DNA of 45,073 bases from Lachnospiraceae bacterium (GCA_009774465.1 VSNT01000014.1:1-45073), one strand, 5' to 3'. Counted from the stretch's first letter, positions 16,998-25,488 are shown. Made by a program: numbers and translations. The notes: generated by a model not told the origin, from the sequence alone.

Positions 16998-17023
16998 TAT
17001 GATACCTCCGTTGTATCCTTGCA

Positions 17024-17056
17024 GCAGTCCAGCCATAAAACAGGCGGCCGGACTGC
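17024..17056 (-). promoter_or_regulatory. Leader hairpin upstream of the secreted repeat protein
   Basis: GCAGTCC-(1)-GCC pairs GGC-(1)-GGACTGC, about 27 bases before the start codon region. On the plus strand it is followed by a C and T6, so it could also stop plus-strand transcription. Its function is not known. Confidence 0.4.
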
Positions 17057-17197
17057 CTTTTTTGTCAATAAACGTTCCTGCCGGAAATGACAGGTTCGAT
17101 GCTGTAATGGGTTTACATAATACGTAAATTTATCATACAATAGATACCCCGAAAATGCAAGATACGCACAGGCAGTATTAATAAAAAAATAATGTTT

Positions 17198-18064
17198 TTA
17201 GTAGAAAATCTGGGCAATTGGAGAGGTTTCATCAATAATCAGTGTTTTATTGTCCCCTGTCATGGTTTTCTTCGCCGCATCCAGCGCCCGCAGGAAAAGG
17301 TAAAAGTCAGCCTTTTCAGGATCATTATACGCCTCGCTTAAAATTCTCATATACTCGGCCTCACCCTTTGCAATGATCTCCGCCGCTTTTGCATCCGCCT
17401 CAGACTGCATGACAATAATCTCCGCAATGGTATTGTTGGATATTTCCTTTGCTTCTTCCTGCCCTTCCGCCTGATAAGTGGCTGCAATATTATTCCTCTC
17501 GGAAATCATACGCTCATAAACTGCGCTTTTGTTTTCATCCGGCAGGTCCAGCGACTTGGTTTCCACTGCCAGAAGTTTAATTCCATACTGTTCTAATGTG
17601 TCGCCAATATTATCCTGAATTGCCTGCGCCAGTTCCCCGTCGCGCCCGCTGATTACTTCCTCCTGACTTAAGCTGCTGATTACATTTTTCAGGCTGTTAT
17701 AAACAATCGTGTCAATTCGAAACTCTGCGTTGCTTTTTTGGGCGCTTAAAGTTTGCGTGTACTTATAGGGATCTTCAATTTCCCATAATACAAAACAGTC
17801 TGCAATCATGGATTTTTTGTCCTTAGTCATAACATCACTGACCGCAAGATCGTATAACAAAACCTCTTTTTCAATTTTTTCAGCAGTTTGAATAAAGGGG
17901 ATTTTCATGCTCAGTCCCGGTGTTTCATAAATTTTTTCAATCTTTCCAAACTGCTTGATCACCGTATATTCATTGGGATAAGTGACCACAATACTGGAAT
18001 TTACCAAAATAAATCCGGCAAATAATATCACTATAATTAATCCAAAACTTATTTTTTTCTTCAT
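17198..18064 (-). CDS. hflC: SPFH-domain membrane protein, HflC-like
   Basis: A 288-residue protein with one N-terminal membrane segment (about residues 5-25) followed by a stomatin/prohibitin (SPFH) domain and a coiled coil containing SEADAKAAEIIAKGEAEYMRIL, the HflC pattern. HflC pairs with HflK around the FtsH protease in other bacteria; no ftsH is nearby. The start at 18064 (MKKKISFG) has GGAG 9 bases upstream (GGAGAG, spacer 7); earlier in-frame codons include a TTG only 6 bases after the hflK stop. It is the second gene of the hflK-hflC unit. Confidence 0.88.
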   Translation of the reverse strand: MKKKISFGLIIVILFAGFILVNSSIVVTYPNEYTVIKQFGKIEKIYETPGLSMKIPFIQTAEKIEKEVLLYDLAVSDVMTKDKKSMIADCFVLWEIEDPYKYTQTLSAQKSNAEFRIDTIVYNSLKNVISSLSQEEVISGRDGELAQAIQDNIGDTLEQYGIKLLAVETKSLDLPDENKSAVYERMISERNNIAATYQAEGQEEAKEISNNTIAEIIVMQSEADAKAAEIIAKGEAEYMRILSEAYNDPEKADFYLFLRALDAAKKTMTGDNKTLIIDETSPIAQIFY

Positions 18065-18090
18065 ATTTTTGCTCTCCATTTCCAAAGCAT

Positions 18091-19113
18091 TTACTCTTCT
18101 TTCATTTCTGAATCTTCTGAATTTTCTGAACTTTCCACAGTGCTGAACCCGGAAGTTGCAAAAGGCTCTAAAGGCAGCATTGTCTGAGTGCTTCCGTCGC
18201 TTCTTTCAATGATTACTTTCATCTCCGGAAGAATTTCCTCCATTGTCTCATAAAACATTCTCTGCTTTGTGATCAGCGGATACTTTTGATATTCCGCATA
18301 AAGCTCGTTTAATCTGGCTACCTGGCCTTTCGCCTCGTTCACCCGCTCTTCCGCCTGCGCCTGCGCTGTTTTTACTGTTTCATCAGCGGCCGCCCTGGCT
18401 GCCGGAATGTCCTCGTTTCGCTTCTGGTTGGCTTTATTGATGGAAGTTTCCTTTCCCTGCTTTGCATTTTCCACATTTTTAAAAGCATTGATTACTTCCT
18501 GGGTGGGCGGCTCCGCATCCTGTATGGTGATATTAACCAGTTGTATCCCGATATCCTCCTGGTCAAGTCTGGTAACTATCTTTTCCTTGATGGACGCCTG
18601 AATTTCACTTTTTCCGGTAGTAATTACACTGTCCACATCATAAAGACCAATGGTGTCACGTATATAACTCTGTGTCAGGTTTTTTAAAATTGCCACCGGA
18701 TTTTCCGAAGAATAAAGATATTTAATGGGATCTGTCACCCGATATTCCACATAAAAATCCACATTCACAAAGTTATAGTCTCTGGTAATCATAAAAGATT
18801 CCCCGTCAACCGATACGTCTGTATCAGCATTATAGCCAATGGGAAATCCATTGATAGTTTTGGGAACTCTGGTAACCCTCTGCACATAGGGGAATTTCAA
18901 ATGAATGCCTGACTCCTCTATGATTTTGGGAACGCCAAAGGTGGTAACCACCGCATACTCATTTTCCTTCAGGGAATAAATGCTCCCCGCCAGAAAATAA
19001 ATAACAGCCAATGTCACAGCTATCATTCCTGCAGCTTTTGCCACTGCCGGGCCTTTCTTCTTTTTATTGGGATCTGCCTGCTCGTAAACAGGACCACTTT
19101 TTCTTGTAAACAT
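18091..19113 (-). CDS. hflK: SPFH-domain membrane protein, HflK-like
   Basis: A 340-residue partner of the next gene. A basic N-terminus with a KKKK run precedes one membrane helix (about residues 25-45), then LKENEYAVVTTFG opens the SPFH domain; DAEPPTQEVINAF and an Ala/Glu-rich coiled coil (ARAAADETVKTAQAQAEERV) are characteristic of HflK. The C-terminus is a Ser/Glu-rich tail. AAGGAGG lies 6 bases before the ATG at 19113. Confidence 0.88.
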   Translation of the reverse strand: MFTRKSGPVYEQADPNKKKKGPAVAKAAGMIAVTLAVIYFLAGSIYSLKENEYAVVTTFGVPKIIEESGIHLKFPYVQRVTRVPKTINGFPIGYNADTDVSVDGESFMITRDYNFVNVDFYVEYRVTDPIKYLYSSENPVAILKNLTQSYIRDTIGLYDVDSVITTGKSEIQASIKEKIVTRLDQEDIGIQLVNITIQDAEPPTQEVINAFKNVENAKQGKETSINKANQKRNEDIPAARAAADETVKTAQAQAEERVNEAKGQVARLNELYAEYQKYPLITKQRMFYETMEEILPEMKVIIERSDGSTQTMLPLEPFATSGFSTVESSENSEDSEMKEE

Positions 19114-19142
19114 ACTTTTCCTCCTTTTCACCTGTTGAAATT

Positions 19143-19171
19143 GTAATACAATATTGTTAATTTTTTGTCAA
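19143..19171 (-). promoter_or_regulatory. Promoter of hflKC
   Basis: TTGACA (19166-19171, minus strand) and TATTAC (19143-19148) have a 17-base spacer, giving a short leader to hflK. Confidence 0.65.
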
Positions 19172-19243
19172 GAAGTTTTGCGAATAAATCCACGTACACT
19201 TTCATATTCTTTTTTAACCCTTTTACCAACAGGTTTTCCCTTT

Positions 19244-19867
19244 ATGAAACAAACTCGTTATCAACTTTCTCTGGTTATTTTCTGTCTGCTTTTAGCAGCC
19301 ATCTGCCTTCTGATCGGAACCCATGTCCGTCAAAATGAGCCCTCCGCCATTGAAGTGGCAGCCGGTGCCAATGGCAATTATATCAAGTGGGTGGATTTCA
19401 ATGTTTCCTATGAGGCCCTCTGCACCGCTTATGAGCTGGATGTGGAAAGCTATGGCAGTCCTGTTCATCTTAACTGGATTGAACTGCTTGCATATGCCGG
19501 GGCAAAAGGAGGCGGCAGCTTTGACAAAAAAAGCATTTCACTGATTCAAAAACTTGCATCAGAGCTTTCTTCCGGCGAAACCACCCTTTCGGAACTTACG
19601 AAGGACATGGATTATTATGACTATTATTATGAGGCTTACGAGGCTGTCCTTGGAGGTATGGTTGGAGAATATGAAATCGAACAGGAAAATGAATCCGGAG
19701 AAAAATCCTGGAAAAAAGTGTACGGGCTTAAAGCATTTTCTCCAATTGCAAAAGGGTTTGAATATAACGATTATGACGACTTTGGCTCCTCACGCAGCTA
19801 TGGCTATAAAAGGCCCCATTTAGGACACGACATGATGGGACAGATTGGTACACCGGGATGCACATAA
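19244..19867 (+). pseudogene. M23 peptidase gene, 5' part (interrupted by serine-recombinase element)
   Basis: Codons 1-204 of a membrane-anchored M23 (LytM/lysostaphin-type) metallopeptidase, then three element-derived codons and a TAA inside the left attachment arm. There is a membrane segment at about residues 8-27 and an extracellular region ending in RPHLGHDMMGQIGTP, in which H192 and D196 (HLGHD) are the first two zinc ligands. The rest of the catalytic domain, including the HLH ligand, lies 3.9 kb away at 23748-24232. As it stands this fragment cannot be an active peptidase. The ATG at 19244 starts just before the membrane helix but has only a weak binding site; an upstream start at 19154 is possible. 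Confidence 0.88.
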
Positions 19868-19874
19868 AACTATA
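19845..19874 (+). other. attL of the serine-recombinase element
   Basis: The shared core TTGGTACACC is followed, after 10 bases from the end of GGTACACC, by TAAAACTATA (19865-19874), the inverted complement of the arm at the other end. The TAA that closes the truncated peptidase is the start of this arm. Confidence 0.8.
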
Positions 19875-19914
19875 ACTGGCGCATAGGAATATACAAAAAG
19901 AAAATTATGGCGCC

Positions 19915-20100
19915 ATGACAAAAACAGAGCAATATATCAGAGAAAATGAAAATGTGCTGAAAAGAGAAAACGCTGAAACAAAATTTACAGTCAGACTGCA
20001 TTTTTCGAAAAATAATACAGATCGTGAAATGACAGAAGAAATACAAAAGCTTCTGCTTGAAACATACATAAGTCACTTGAAACGCAAAGGAGAGAATTGA
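19915..20100 (+). CDS. Small recombinase-associated protein (TnpW-like)
   Basis: A 61-residue charged protein with KFTVRLHFSKNNTDREMTEEIQKLL in its middle, split here as a strand-like FTVRLHF and a helical region. Short proteins with a similar strand-plus-helix pattern precede serine recombinase genes in clostridial elements and are often called TnpW; their role is not settled. It ends one base before the recombinase ATG, so the two are one transcription unit. No strong ribosome binding site is seen. Confidence 0.6.
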   Translation: MTKTEQYIRENENVLKRENAETKFTVRLHFSKNNTDREMTEEIQKLLLETYISHLKRKGEN

Positions 20101-20101
20101 C

Positions 20102-21844
20102 ATGGAAAAAGAACCGGCTTTAAAAAGAGTTGGCTGTTTATACAGAGTCAGTACCAAAAAGCAGGTCAATGTGGAAGACGATATTCCAATGCAGAGAAAC
20201 GCCTGCATGGAATATATCAGAAACAAAGAAGGCTGGGAATTGACCAGAGAATACATTGAGCCCGGAGTCTCCGGCTACCACAAAGGACTGAACGACAGAA
20301 AGGTGCTGCAGGAAGTTATCAGGGATGTAAGTGATAAAAAAATAGATGTTCTTCTTGTCTTTATGTTTGACCGTATTGGTCGAAAAGATAATGAAACGCC
20401 CTTTCTTTTGAAACGGATTGTGGAATGCGGCGTGGAGGTCTGGAGCGTCTGTGAGGGACAGCAGACCTTTGAAAATTCCTCCGATAACCTGATGAATATC
20501 ATTCGATTCTGGGGCGCCAATACAGAAAGCAGAAAAACTGCGGCAAGAGTGGACAGCGGCAGAAACTATGCCACCAAAAAGGGACGGTTTACAGGCGGCA
20601 TCGTTGCATACGGATATCAGTTAGTCCCCACCGGAAAGCTGGACCGAAAAAACCGCATGATAAACGAATTTGTAAAAGAACCTTTTGAAAGCGGAGTTGT
20701 GGCGGATATTTATGCCAGGCTGATTGATGAAAATATGAGTCTTAACGCAATAGCCGCTTACCTCAATGAAGACAGGCAGTTAAAGACCAGAAAAGGAAAT
20801 TTGTGGAATCCTTCCACCATACGGAATATTTTGAAAAATCCAATATACAAAGGTTACATGTCCTATGGAAAAACCAGAATGAAAGAGGTGGAAAGCGCAG
20901 GCGTTAATGAAATCACCAGAGAATCCTTTTTAGATGTACAAAAAAAGCCTCGCCCTGTACCGGCCGGACAGTGGATATTAGCCCAAAAGGCCAATCCTGC
21001 TTATGTGATTGTCAGCGAAGAACGCTGGCTTCTGGCGCAGGAAATTCTGGAAAGAAGAAATAAAAAATATGCCGGCAGCCTGCAGACGGCTTCAGACAGA
21101 ACCTGGAAAAGTTCTCTGCTATTATCAGGATTGCTGGAATGCGGATATTGTCACGGAAAAATATCTCCGGCGGTATCTTCACAAAAAGTACACAATACCG
21201 ACAATTCTGTCACAAGAAGGCACACTGAATTTTATAAATGCAATACAAGAGGGCGGGACAAAAGACTTTGTCCCGCAAAATCTTATATCAGCAGATTTCG
21301 ATTGGAAAAGTCAGTTATCGAAGAAGTAAATCAGTTTCTTTGCAGAATGAAGCCAATTGACTGTTTAAGTCAAATTTTAAGTCAGCAGAAAATGCTTCTA
21401 AAAGAATCCGAACAGGAAAGGCTTGTTTCTTTACAAAAAGAATATCGGAAGCTGCAATTACATATCGAAAAATTCAAGCATGAACTGTACAAGTCCATTA
21501 TAGGAGAAAGCAGCTTTGATCGTAAATATATCAATGAATGCCTCAAAACAGCGGAAACTAAAATGGCGGAAACAGCAGAGGAAATGGAAAAGATAAAAAA
21601 GGACACATATAAAACCCCAATTACACAAGGCGGCGCTTCCCCTGCACAGGAAGCGGAAGCGGCTCCGGTGTGGCAAAGGGTATTTATGGAAGCACCTTTA
21701 AACATAAAGAAAAAAATACTTTCAGCGCTCATTAAAAAAATTGTGGTAAAAGAAAATGAAATTGATATTTATTTCAATTTCACAACAGAGAATTTCCTGC
21801 CTGCTGCTTATAAAGATAACAGGCAGATAAATGAACATAAGTGA
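20102..21844 (+). CDS. Large serine recombinase (site-specific integrase)
   Basis: A 580-residue recombinase. The resolvase domain occupies about residues 8-150, with catalytic S17 in YRVSTKKQ and the DRIGRKDNE segment. The recombinase domain follows (GYQLVPTG..., NEDRQLKTRKGNLWNPSTI, LKNPIYKGYM), then a zinc ribbon with CGYC and a later C...C pair, and a C-terminal coiled coil at about 430-500. Such enzymes integrate and excise DNA at short att sites, needing a directionality factor for excision; the small gene ahead of it is a candidate. AAAGGAGAG precedes the ATG. It is intact, with no missing motif. Confidence 0.94.
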   Translation: MEKEPALKRVGCLYRVSTKKQVNVEDDIPMQRNACMEYIRNKEGWELTREYIEPGVSGYHKGLNDRKVLQEVIRDVSDKKIDVLLVFMFDRIGRKDNETPFLLKRIVECGVEVWSVCEGQQTFENSSDNLMNIIRFWGANTESRKTAARVDSGRNYATKKGRFTGGIVAYGYQLVPTGKLDRKNRMINEFVKEPFESGVVADIYARLIDENMSLNAIAAYLNEDRQLKTRKGNLWNPSTIRNILKNPIYKGYMSYGKTRMKEVESAGVNEITRESFLDVQKKPRPVPAGQWILAQKANPAYVIVSEERWLLAQEILERRNKKYAGSLQTASDRTWKSSLLLSGLLECGYCHGKISPAVSSQKVHNTDNSVTRRHTEFYKCNTRGRDKRLCPAKSYISRFRLEKSVIEEVNQFLCRMKPIDCLSQILSQQKMLLKESEQERLVSLQKEYRKLQLHIEKFKHELYKSIIGESSFDRKYINECLKTAETKMAETAEEMEKIKKDTYKTPITQGGASPAQEAEAAPVWQRVFMEAPLNIKKKILSALIKKIVVKENEIDIYFNFTTENFLPAAYKDNRQINEHK

Positions 21845-21876
21845 AATACCCTGCAGCAAGCTGCGGGGTATTTCAC
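21841..21876 (+). terminator. Strong palindrome at the recombinase stop codon
   Basis: A near-perfect 16-bp stem, GTGAAATACC-CTGCAG pairing CTGC-GGGGTATTTCAC with a 4-base loop, overlaps the recombinase TGA. It is followed by C residues and not T, so it would be an atypical terminator; it may separate the recombinase from the MCP. Confidence 0.55.
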
Positions 21877-21878
21877 CC

Positions 21879-21930
21879 CCGCGGCAGTCGCCAAGGTCAT
21901 GCAAGCATGACTTTGGCTCGTTGCTCGCGG
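21879..21930 (+). repeat. Second palindrome (CCAAGGTCATGC type) within the element
   Basis: CCGCG and CGCGG arms enclose a 12-bp stem, CCAAGGTCATGC with GCATGACTTTGG. It resembles a dispersed intergenic palindrome and lies directly after the previous hairpin. Confidence 0.6.
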
Positions 21931-21949
21931 AAATAAAGAAAAGAAAGGA

Positions 21950-21978
21950 TTGAAAACGCGCCATGATTCAGATATACT
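21950..21978 (+). promoter_or_regulatory. Promoter of the MCP gene
   Basis: TTGAAA (21950-21955) and TATACT (21973-21978) are 17 bases apart, placing the start near 21985, about 55 bases before the MCP start codon. It is a vegetative-type promoter and not a flagellar sigma-28 one, so the MCP can be expressed independently of the recombinase and of motility genes. Confidence 0.6.
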
Positions 21979-22039
21979 TTAAATAACGGTAATTACTATA
22001 TATGTGGGGCAACAAAATATTTTTATTAGGAGAAGGATT

Positions 22040-23734
22040 ATGGGTAAAAATGAAAAGAAAATACTGGGGAAAAAGAGTCAGGCAGCACAGTTAAAACGGC
22101 TGGTGCGTCAGGCATTATTTTCGGTGGTAACAGGAGCTGTGCTGTTGCTTGGCTTTATTCTATTCAACATTGCAATGTCAAAGATCAGCGAAGCGCAGGT
22201 CAATACCACCGTGGCATTAAATCAGTACCGGATTGCATCCAAGACGCTTACCTATAACATACAGTCTTATGCTGTCACGGGAGAACAGGCTTATTACGAC
22301 GGATACATGAAAGAACTGAATGAGGATCAGAACAGAGAACGGGCAATTGAGACTTTAAAGGATTGTTCACTTGAGGAAGAAGAATGGGCGAGTCTGAACC
22401 AGATTGCCGACATGTCCAATCATCTTGTTCCATTGGAAGAAGAAGCAATCGCCCATGTACAGGCAGGCGACTTGGCAGCCGCGCAGGCATGTGTGTTCAG
22501 CGAAGCCTATGGAAATTCTGTAGAGCAAATCAACCGGCAGACGGATGAAACAATTCTTTCTATCCTGGACAGAAAAGATAAAAGGCAGGCAGGCGTAAAA
22601 GTCTTACAGTTTATTTTTGAAATTTTGTTTGCTGCATCTTTCCTTTATGTTGTGAAGGAATTTATCAGAACCATCAAATTTTCCGAAAAAGAACTTTTAA
22701 TGCCGATTCAGAAAGTGTCCGATCAGATGGTTGTGCTTGCAGGCGGTGAATTCCATGAGAAACTCGATCTGGAAGCAGATGAAAGCGAAGTTGGAAAGAT
22801 GGTTGCTTCCATTACTTTCATGAAAGAAAACCTGCTTGCAATGATCAATGAAATCACCCAGACGCTTGAAAAAATGGGGAATGGAAATTACCGGTTTGAG
22901 ATTGAGCAGGAATACGTAGGGGAATTCGTAACAATTAAAGATTCTTTTATACAGATTGGCGAAAAGATGCGGGAAACCCTTAAAACCATCCATACCGTTT
23001 CCGTACAGATTGATGATGGTTCGGAGCAGTTGGCATGTGCTGCACAGGATTTGGCCGAAAACTGTACTATACAGGCCGGACAGGTGTCGGAATTAATGAC
23101 CGCATTTGATTCCATGACAAAGAGTATGGAAGAAAATGCAAAAGAAGCGGAAGATTCTGCTAAAATGGCTTCTGCAGCAGGTGTTACGCTGGCCAGAGGA
23201 AATGAAAAACTGCGGGAATTGAAGGATTCCATTCAGGAAATTGGCAGATGCTCGGAGCAGATCGGCACGATCATAGAAACCATAGAAGATATCGCTTCTC
23301 AGACAAACCTTCTTTCCCTGAATGCAGCTATTGAAGCGGCAAGGGCCGGGGAAGCCGGAAAAGGATTTGCAGTTGTGGCAGAACAGGTAAAAAATCTGGC
23401 AAATGAGTCATCCAAGGCCGCTGGCAGGACAACCCAGTTAATTGAAACCACTGTTTCTGTGATGGACAAGAGTATTTCCATTGCAGAAGAAACAGAAGCC
23501 AATATGACTGAGGTTATGACCGACGCAAAAGCCGCTACGGAAAAGATGGAACAGATAGAACAAATACTGAAAAGAGATACCATACGTATGCAGGAGCTGA
23601 ATGAAAATGTAACTCAGGTTTCCGCCGCAGTTGATAACAATTCCGCAACCTCCGAGGAAACAGCCGCCGTCAGCGAACAGCAGAAATCCCAGGTGGAAAC
23701 TATGGTAGAAATGATAGAACGGTTTGAAATATAG
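22040..23734 (+). CDS. Methyl-accepting chemotaxis protein (cargo of the element)
   Basis: A 564-residue transducer. A basic N-terminus precedes a membrane helix at about 25-50, a four-helix-bundle-like periplasmic-side sensor to about 190, a second helix at about 200-220, HAMP, and a long coiled coil. The signalling tip is canonical: IASQTNLLSLNAAIEAARAG followed by GKGFAVVAEQVKNLANES. There is no C-terminal CheR tether. AGGAGAAGG lies just ahead of the ATG at 22040; a GTG at 22004 would be upstream of this site. Its TAG stop (23732-23734) lies inside the right attachment arm. No other chemotaxis or flagellar gene is in the window. Confidence 0.94.
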   Translation: MGKNEKKILGKKSQAAQLKRLVRQALFSVVTGAVLLLGFILFNIAMSKISEAQVNTTVALNQYRIASKTLTYNIQSYAVTGEQAYYDGYMKELNEDQNRERAIETLKDCSLEEEEWASLNQIADMSNHLVPLEEEAIAHVQAGDLAAAQACVFSEAYGNSVEQINRQTDETILSILDRKDKRQAGVKVLQFIFEILFAASFLYVVKEFIRTIKFSEKELLMPIQKVSDQMVVLAGGEFHEKLDLEADESEVGKMVASITFMKENLLAMINEITQTLEKMGNGNYRFEIEQEYVGEFVTIKDSFIQIGEKMRETLKTIHTVSVQIDDGSEQLACAAQDLAENCTIQAGQVSELMTAFDSMTKSMEENAKEAEDSAKMASAAGVTLARGNEKLRELKDSIQEIGRCSEQIGTIIETIEDIASQTNLLSLNAAIEAARAGEAGKGFAVVAEQVKNLANESSKAAGRTTQLIETTVSVMDKSISIAEETEANMTEVMTDAKAATEKMEQIEQILKRDTIRMQELNENVTQVSAAVDNNSATSEETAAVSEQQKSQVETMVEMIERFEI

Positions 23735-23757
23735 TTTTACATACAATTTGGTACACC
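23730..23757 (+). other. attR of the serine-recombinase element
   Basis: TATAGTTTTA (23730-23739), then 10 bases, then GGTACACC (23750-23757). The arm is the exact reverse complement of the attL arm at the same distance from the core, as expected for the two halves of a symmetrical attP. Confidence 0.8.
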
Positions 23758-24232
23758 CATCATTGCTGTTGAGTCCGGTTATGTGGAAGCCCTGGGCTGG
23801 AACCAGTACGGGGGCTGGCGCATCGGCATCCGCAGCTTTGATGGGAAGCGCTATTATTACTATGCCCATCTGCGGCAGAATTTTCCCTACGCATTAGAGC
23901 TTGAAGAAGGCAGCGTGGTAACTGCCGGAGATGTCATTGGCTATATGGGGCATACCGGCTACAGTACCGTAGAAAACACAAACAACATTGAAACGGTACA
24001 TCTTCACTGGGGCTTACAGCTTATTTTTGACGAATCACAAAAAGAAGGAAACAACGAGATTTGGGTTGACTGCTACGCCCTTACCCGATTCCTTTACAAA
24101 AACAGATCCCTCACAGAGAAAAATCAGGAAACCAAAGAATGGTTCCGTCATTTTCAAATGAGGGATCCTTCTGTTACTGCATACCAGGAACAGACAACTG
24201 TTTCCGGAAATGAAATCCAGGGCGTTCAATAG
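23748..24232 (+). pseudogene. M23 peptidase gene, 3' part (displaced by the element)
   Basis: The remaining 158 or so codons of the peptidase, opening GTPIIAVESGYVEALGW and including YYAHLR, AGDVIGYMGHTGY and VHLHWGLQ, the last carrying the HxH zinc ligand. Joined to the first part this makes a complete M23 protein of 361 residues. Without excision it lacks an N-terminus, membrane anchor and ribosome binding site; the nearest internal ATG (23783) would give a 149-residue fragment without HxxxD. The fragment has no frameshift or stop, so it does not look like an old decaying remnant. Confidence 0.88.
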
Positions 24233-24282
24233 TATATCGTTCAACAGCATACTGTTTCCATAAGTCAAATACCCCGCACAGT

Positions 24283-25350
24283 CTAGCGATACACGAACTC
24301 CCGCTGTATGAGGAAGCTTAAGAAAAACAACAGTACATCCACAGGTATTTTAACCAGTACCTCCGCACCATGAAAAACTGTGCAAAGATACCCTACAATC
24401 ACTGCACTTAGAGACATCTGCACCACTGCCAGCAGCACATAACGGGGCAGGGATGACTTCACCGGGCTTTCACTTTGAAAAACCACTTTTAAATTCAACA
24501 GATAATTATAAAGGGCGGAAAGTATTCTTGCAAACGCGGTAGCCGCCATAACATAGGTAATACTGCCCCACTGCCTGTCCCTTAGTAAAAAGCAGAACAG
24601 GGTAAACAATGCCAAATCCACCACACTTGAGGACAGGGAAGAAAAAAGGAACTTGCCAAAAATCAGATAAATTTTAATGGAGTCTTTCACAGGATTAAAA
24701 TGGCTTGTCTTATTTTCTTCCAGATATATGGTTCGGATGGGCACTTCAACAATTGGAATCTTTTTTGTTTTTGTCTCAAGCAGCATATTTGTTTCAAATT
24801 CAAACCGCTCTCCCTTCACCTTAAGAAGCTGCTTCATAAATGATATGGGTATTCCCCGAAGACCGGTCTGGGTATCTGACACTGTTATCCCGGTCAGATA
24901 CTTCATAACAATTCTTGTACATTTATTTCCAAATTCCGAGCGGGCAGGCACATCTTCCCCCTCAAAACATCTACATCCCAAAATCAATGAGTCAGGGTGG
25001 ACAAGAAGCGCTTCCGCACAAAGCAAAATGCATTCAGGAGAATGTTGACCATCTGAGTCAGCAGTTATTACTCCCGGCAATTCTGCAAAATGCCCAAGAC
25101 AATAGTTGAAAGCAGTCTTTAACGCGCGTCCTTTTCCCTGATTTACCGCATGATGAAGTACATGACATCCATAAACCTTTTCTGCTTCCTCAAAAAAATG
25201 CATATATTCCGTTCCGCTTCCATCATCCACCAGAACAATATTTTCAAATCCAGCTTCTCCCAGTTGTTTCAGCAGGGCAGGCAGCTTTTCATCCGGCTCA
25301 TAAGAAGGAATGATAATTGGTATCTGCCATTTCAGTTTATTGATTTCCAT
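24283..25350 (-). CDS. Glycosyltransferase family 2 - GtrA fusion
   Basis: A 355-residue protein. Residues 1-220 are a GT-A fold of the dolichol-phosphate/undecaprenyl-phosphate sugar transferase kind: IPSYEPDEKLP, VLVDDGSG, NQGKGRALKTAFNY, TADSDGQH (the DxD region) and DTQTGLRGIP. Residues from about 230 on form four hydrophobic segments of the GtrA family, a proposed flippase for the lipid-linked sugar. Having both in one chain suggests that it makes and exports a polyprenyl-phosphate sugar for a GT-C enzyme; a GT-C-like protein lies at 33-35 kb. The start at 25350 follows GGAGG with a 6-base spacer. Confidence 0.88.
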   Translation of the reverse strand: MEINKLKWQIPIIIPSYEPDEKLPALLKQLGEAGFENIVLVDDGSGTEYMHFFEEAEKVYGCHVLHHAVNQGKGRALKTAFNYCLGHFAELPGVITADSDGQHSPECILLCAEALLVHPDSLILGCRCFEGEDVPARSEFGNKCTRIVMKYLTGITVSDTQTGLRGIPISFMKQLLKVKGERFEFETNMLLETKTKKIPIVEVPIRTIYLEENKTSHFNPVKDSIKIYLIFGKFLFSSLSSSVVDLALFTLFCFLLRDRQWGSITYVMAATAFARILSALYNYLLNLKVVFQSESPVKSSLPRYVLLAVVQMSLSAVIVGYLCTVFHGAEVLVKIPVDVLLFFLSFLIQREFVYR

Positions 25351-25385
25351 CCCGATCCTCCGTTCGGCAAATTGCTGTTTTACCA

Positions 25386-25391
25386 ATCATA
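25386..25391 (-). promoter_or_regulatory. Extended -10 candidate for the GT2-GtrA gene
   Basis: TGG-TATGAT on the minus strand is an extended -10 (TGn) element; no good -35 box is seen at 17 bases. It would place the start about 30 bases before the GT2 start codon. Confidence 0.35.
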
Positions 25392-25464
25392 CCACATCTT
25401 CCTTAATTTTGCTGACAAAACTTTTTGCTTTTTTGGGAGAAATTATTTGAGCTGATTGTTTACC

Positions 25465-25488
25465 AGCCTCCGGTGTAAGCCGGAGGCT
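25465..25488 (+). terminator. Hairpin AGCCTCCGG/CCGGAGGCT downstream of the surface-protein gene
   Basis: A perfect 9-bp stem with a 6-base loop is followed by TTTCTTT on the plus strand, though the nearest gene ending here is on the minus strand. It may still stop the minus-strand transcript of the large surface protein. Confidence 0.5.

Larger units (their letters stand above)
19845..23757 (+). mobile_element. 3.9-kb serine-recombinase element with an MCP cargo gene, inserted in an M23 peptidase gene
   Basis: The element lies between two copies of TTGGTACACC (19845-19854 and 23748-23757); one copy plus the interior is 3,903 bp. Inside, in order and all on the plus strand: a small 61-residue protein, a large serine recombinase, two palindromes, and a methyl-accepting chemotaxis protein. 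Inverted 10-bp arms flank the shared core on the element side at both ends. Joining the outer sequences at the shared repeat gives a continuous M23 peptidase frame (GQIGTP then IIAVESG). No conjugation or phage structural genes are present. Confidence 0.88.

Noticed and set aside
21845..21985. Sigma-28 (flagellar) promoter for the MCP
   Set aside because: No TAAA-N15-CCGATA-like pattern; a TTGAAA-17-TATACT vegetative promoter explains the start better.
24190..24283. CGTTCAA(T/C)AG tandem copy after the peptidase stop
   Set aside because: Only two 10-base copies 15 bases apart, without other structure; could be chance.
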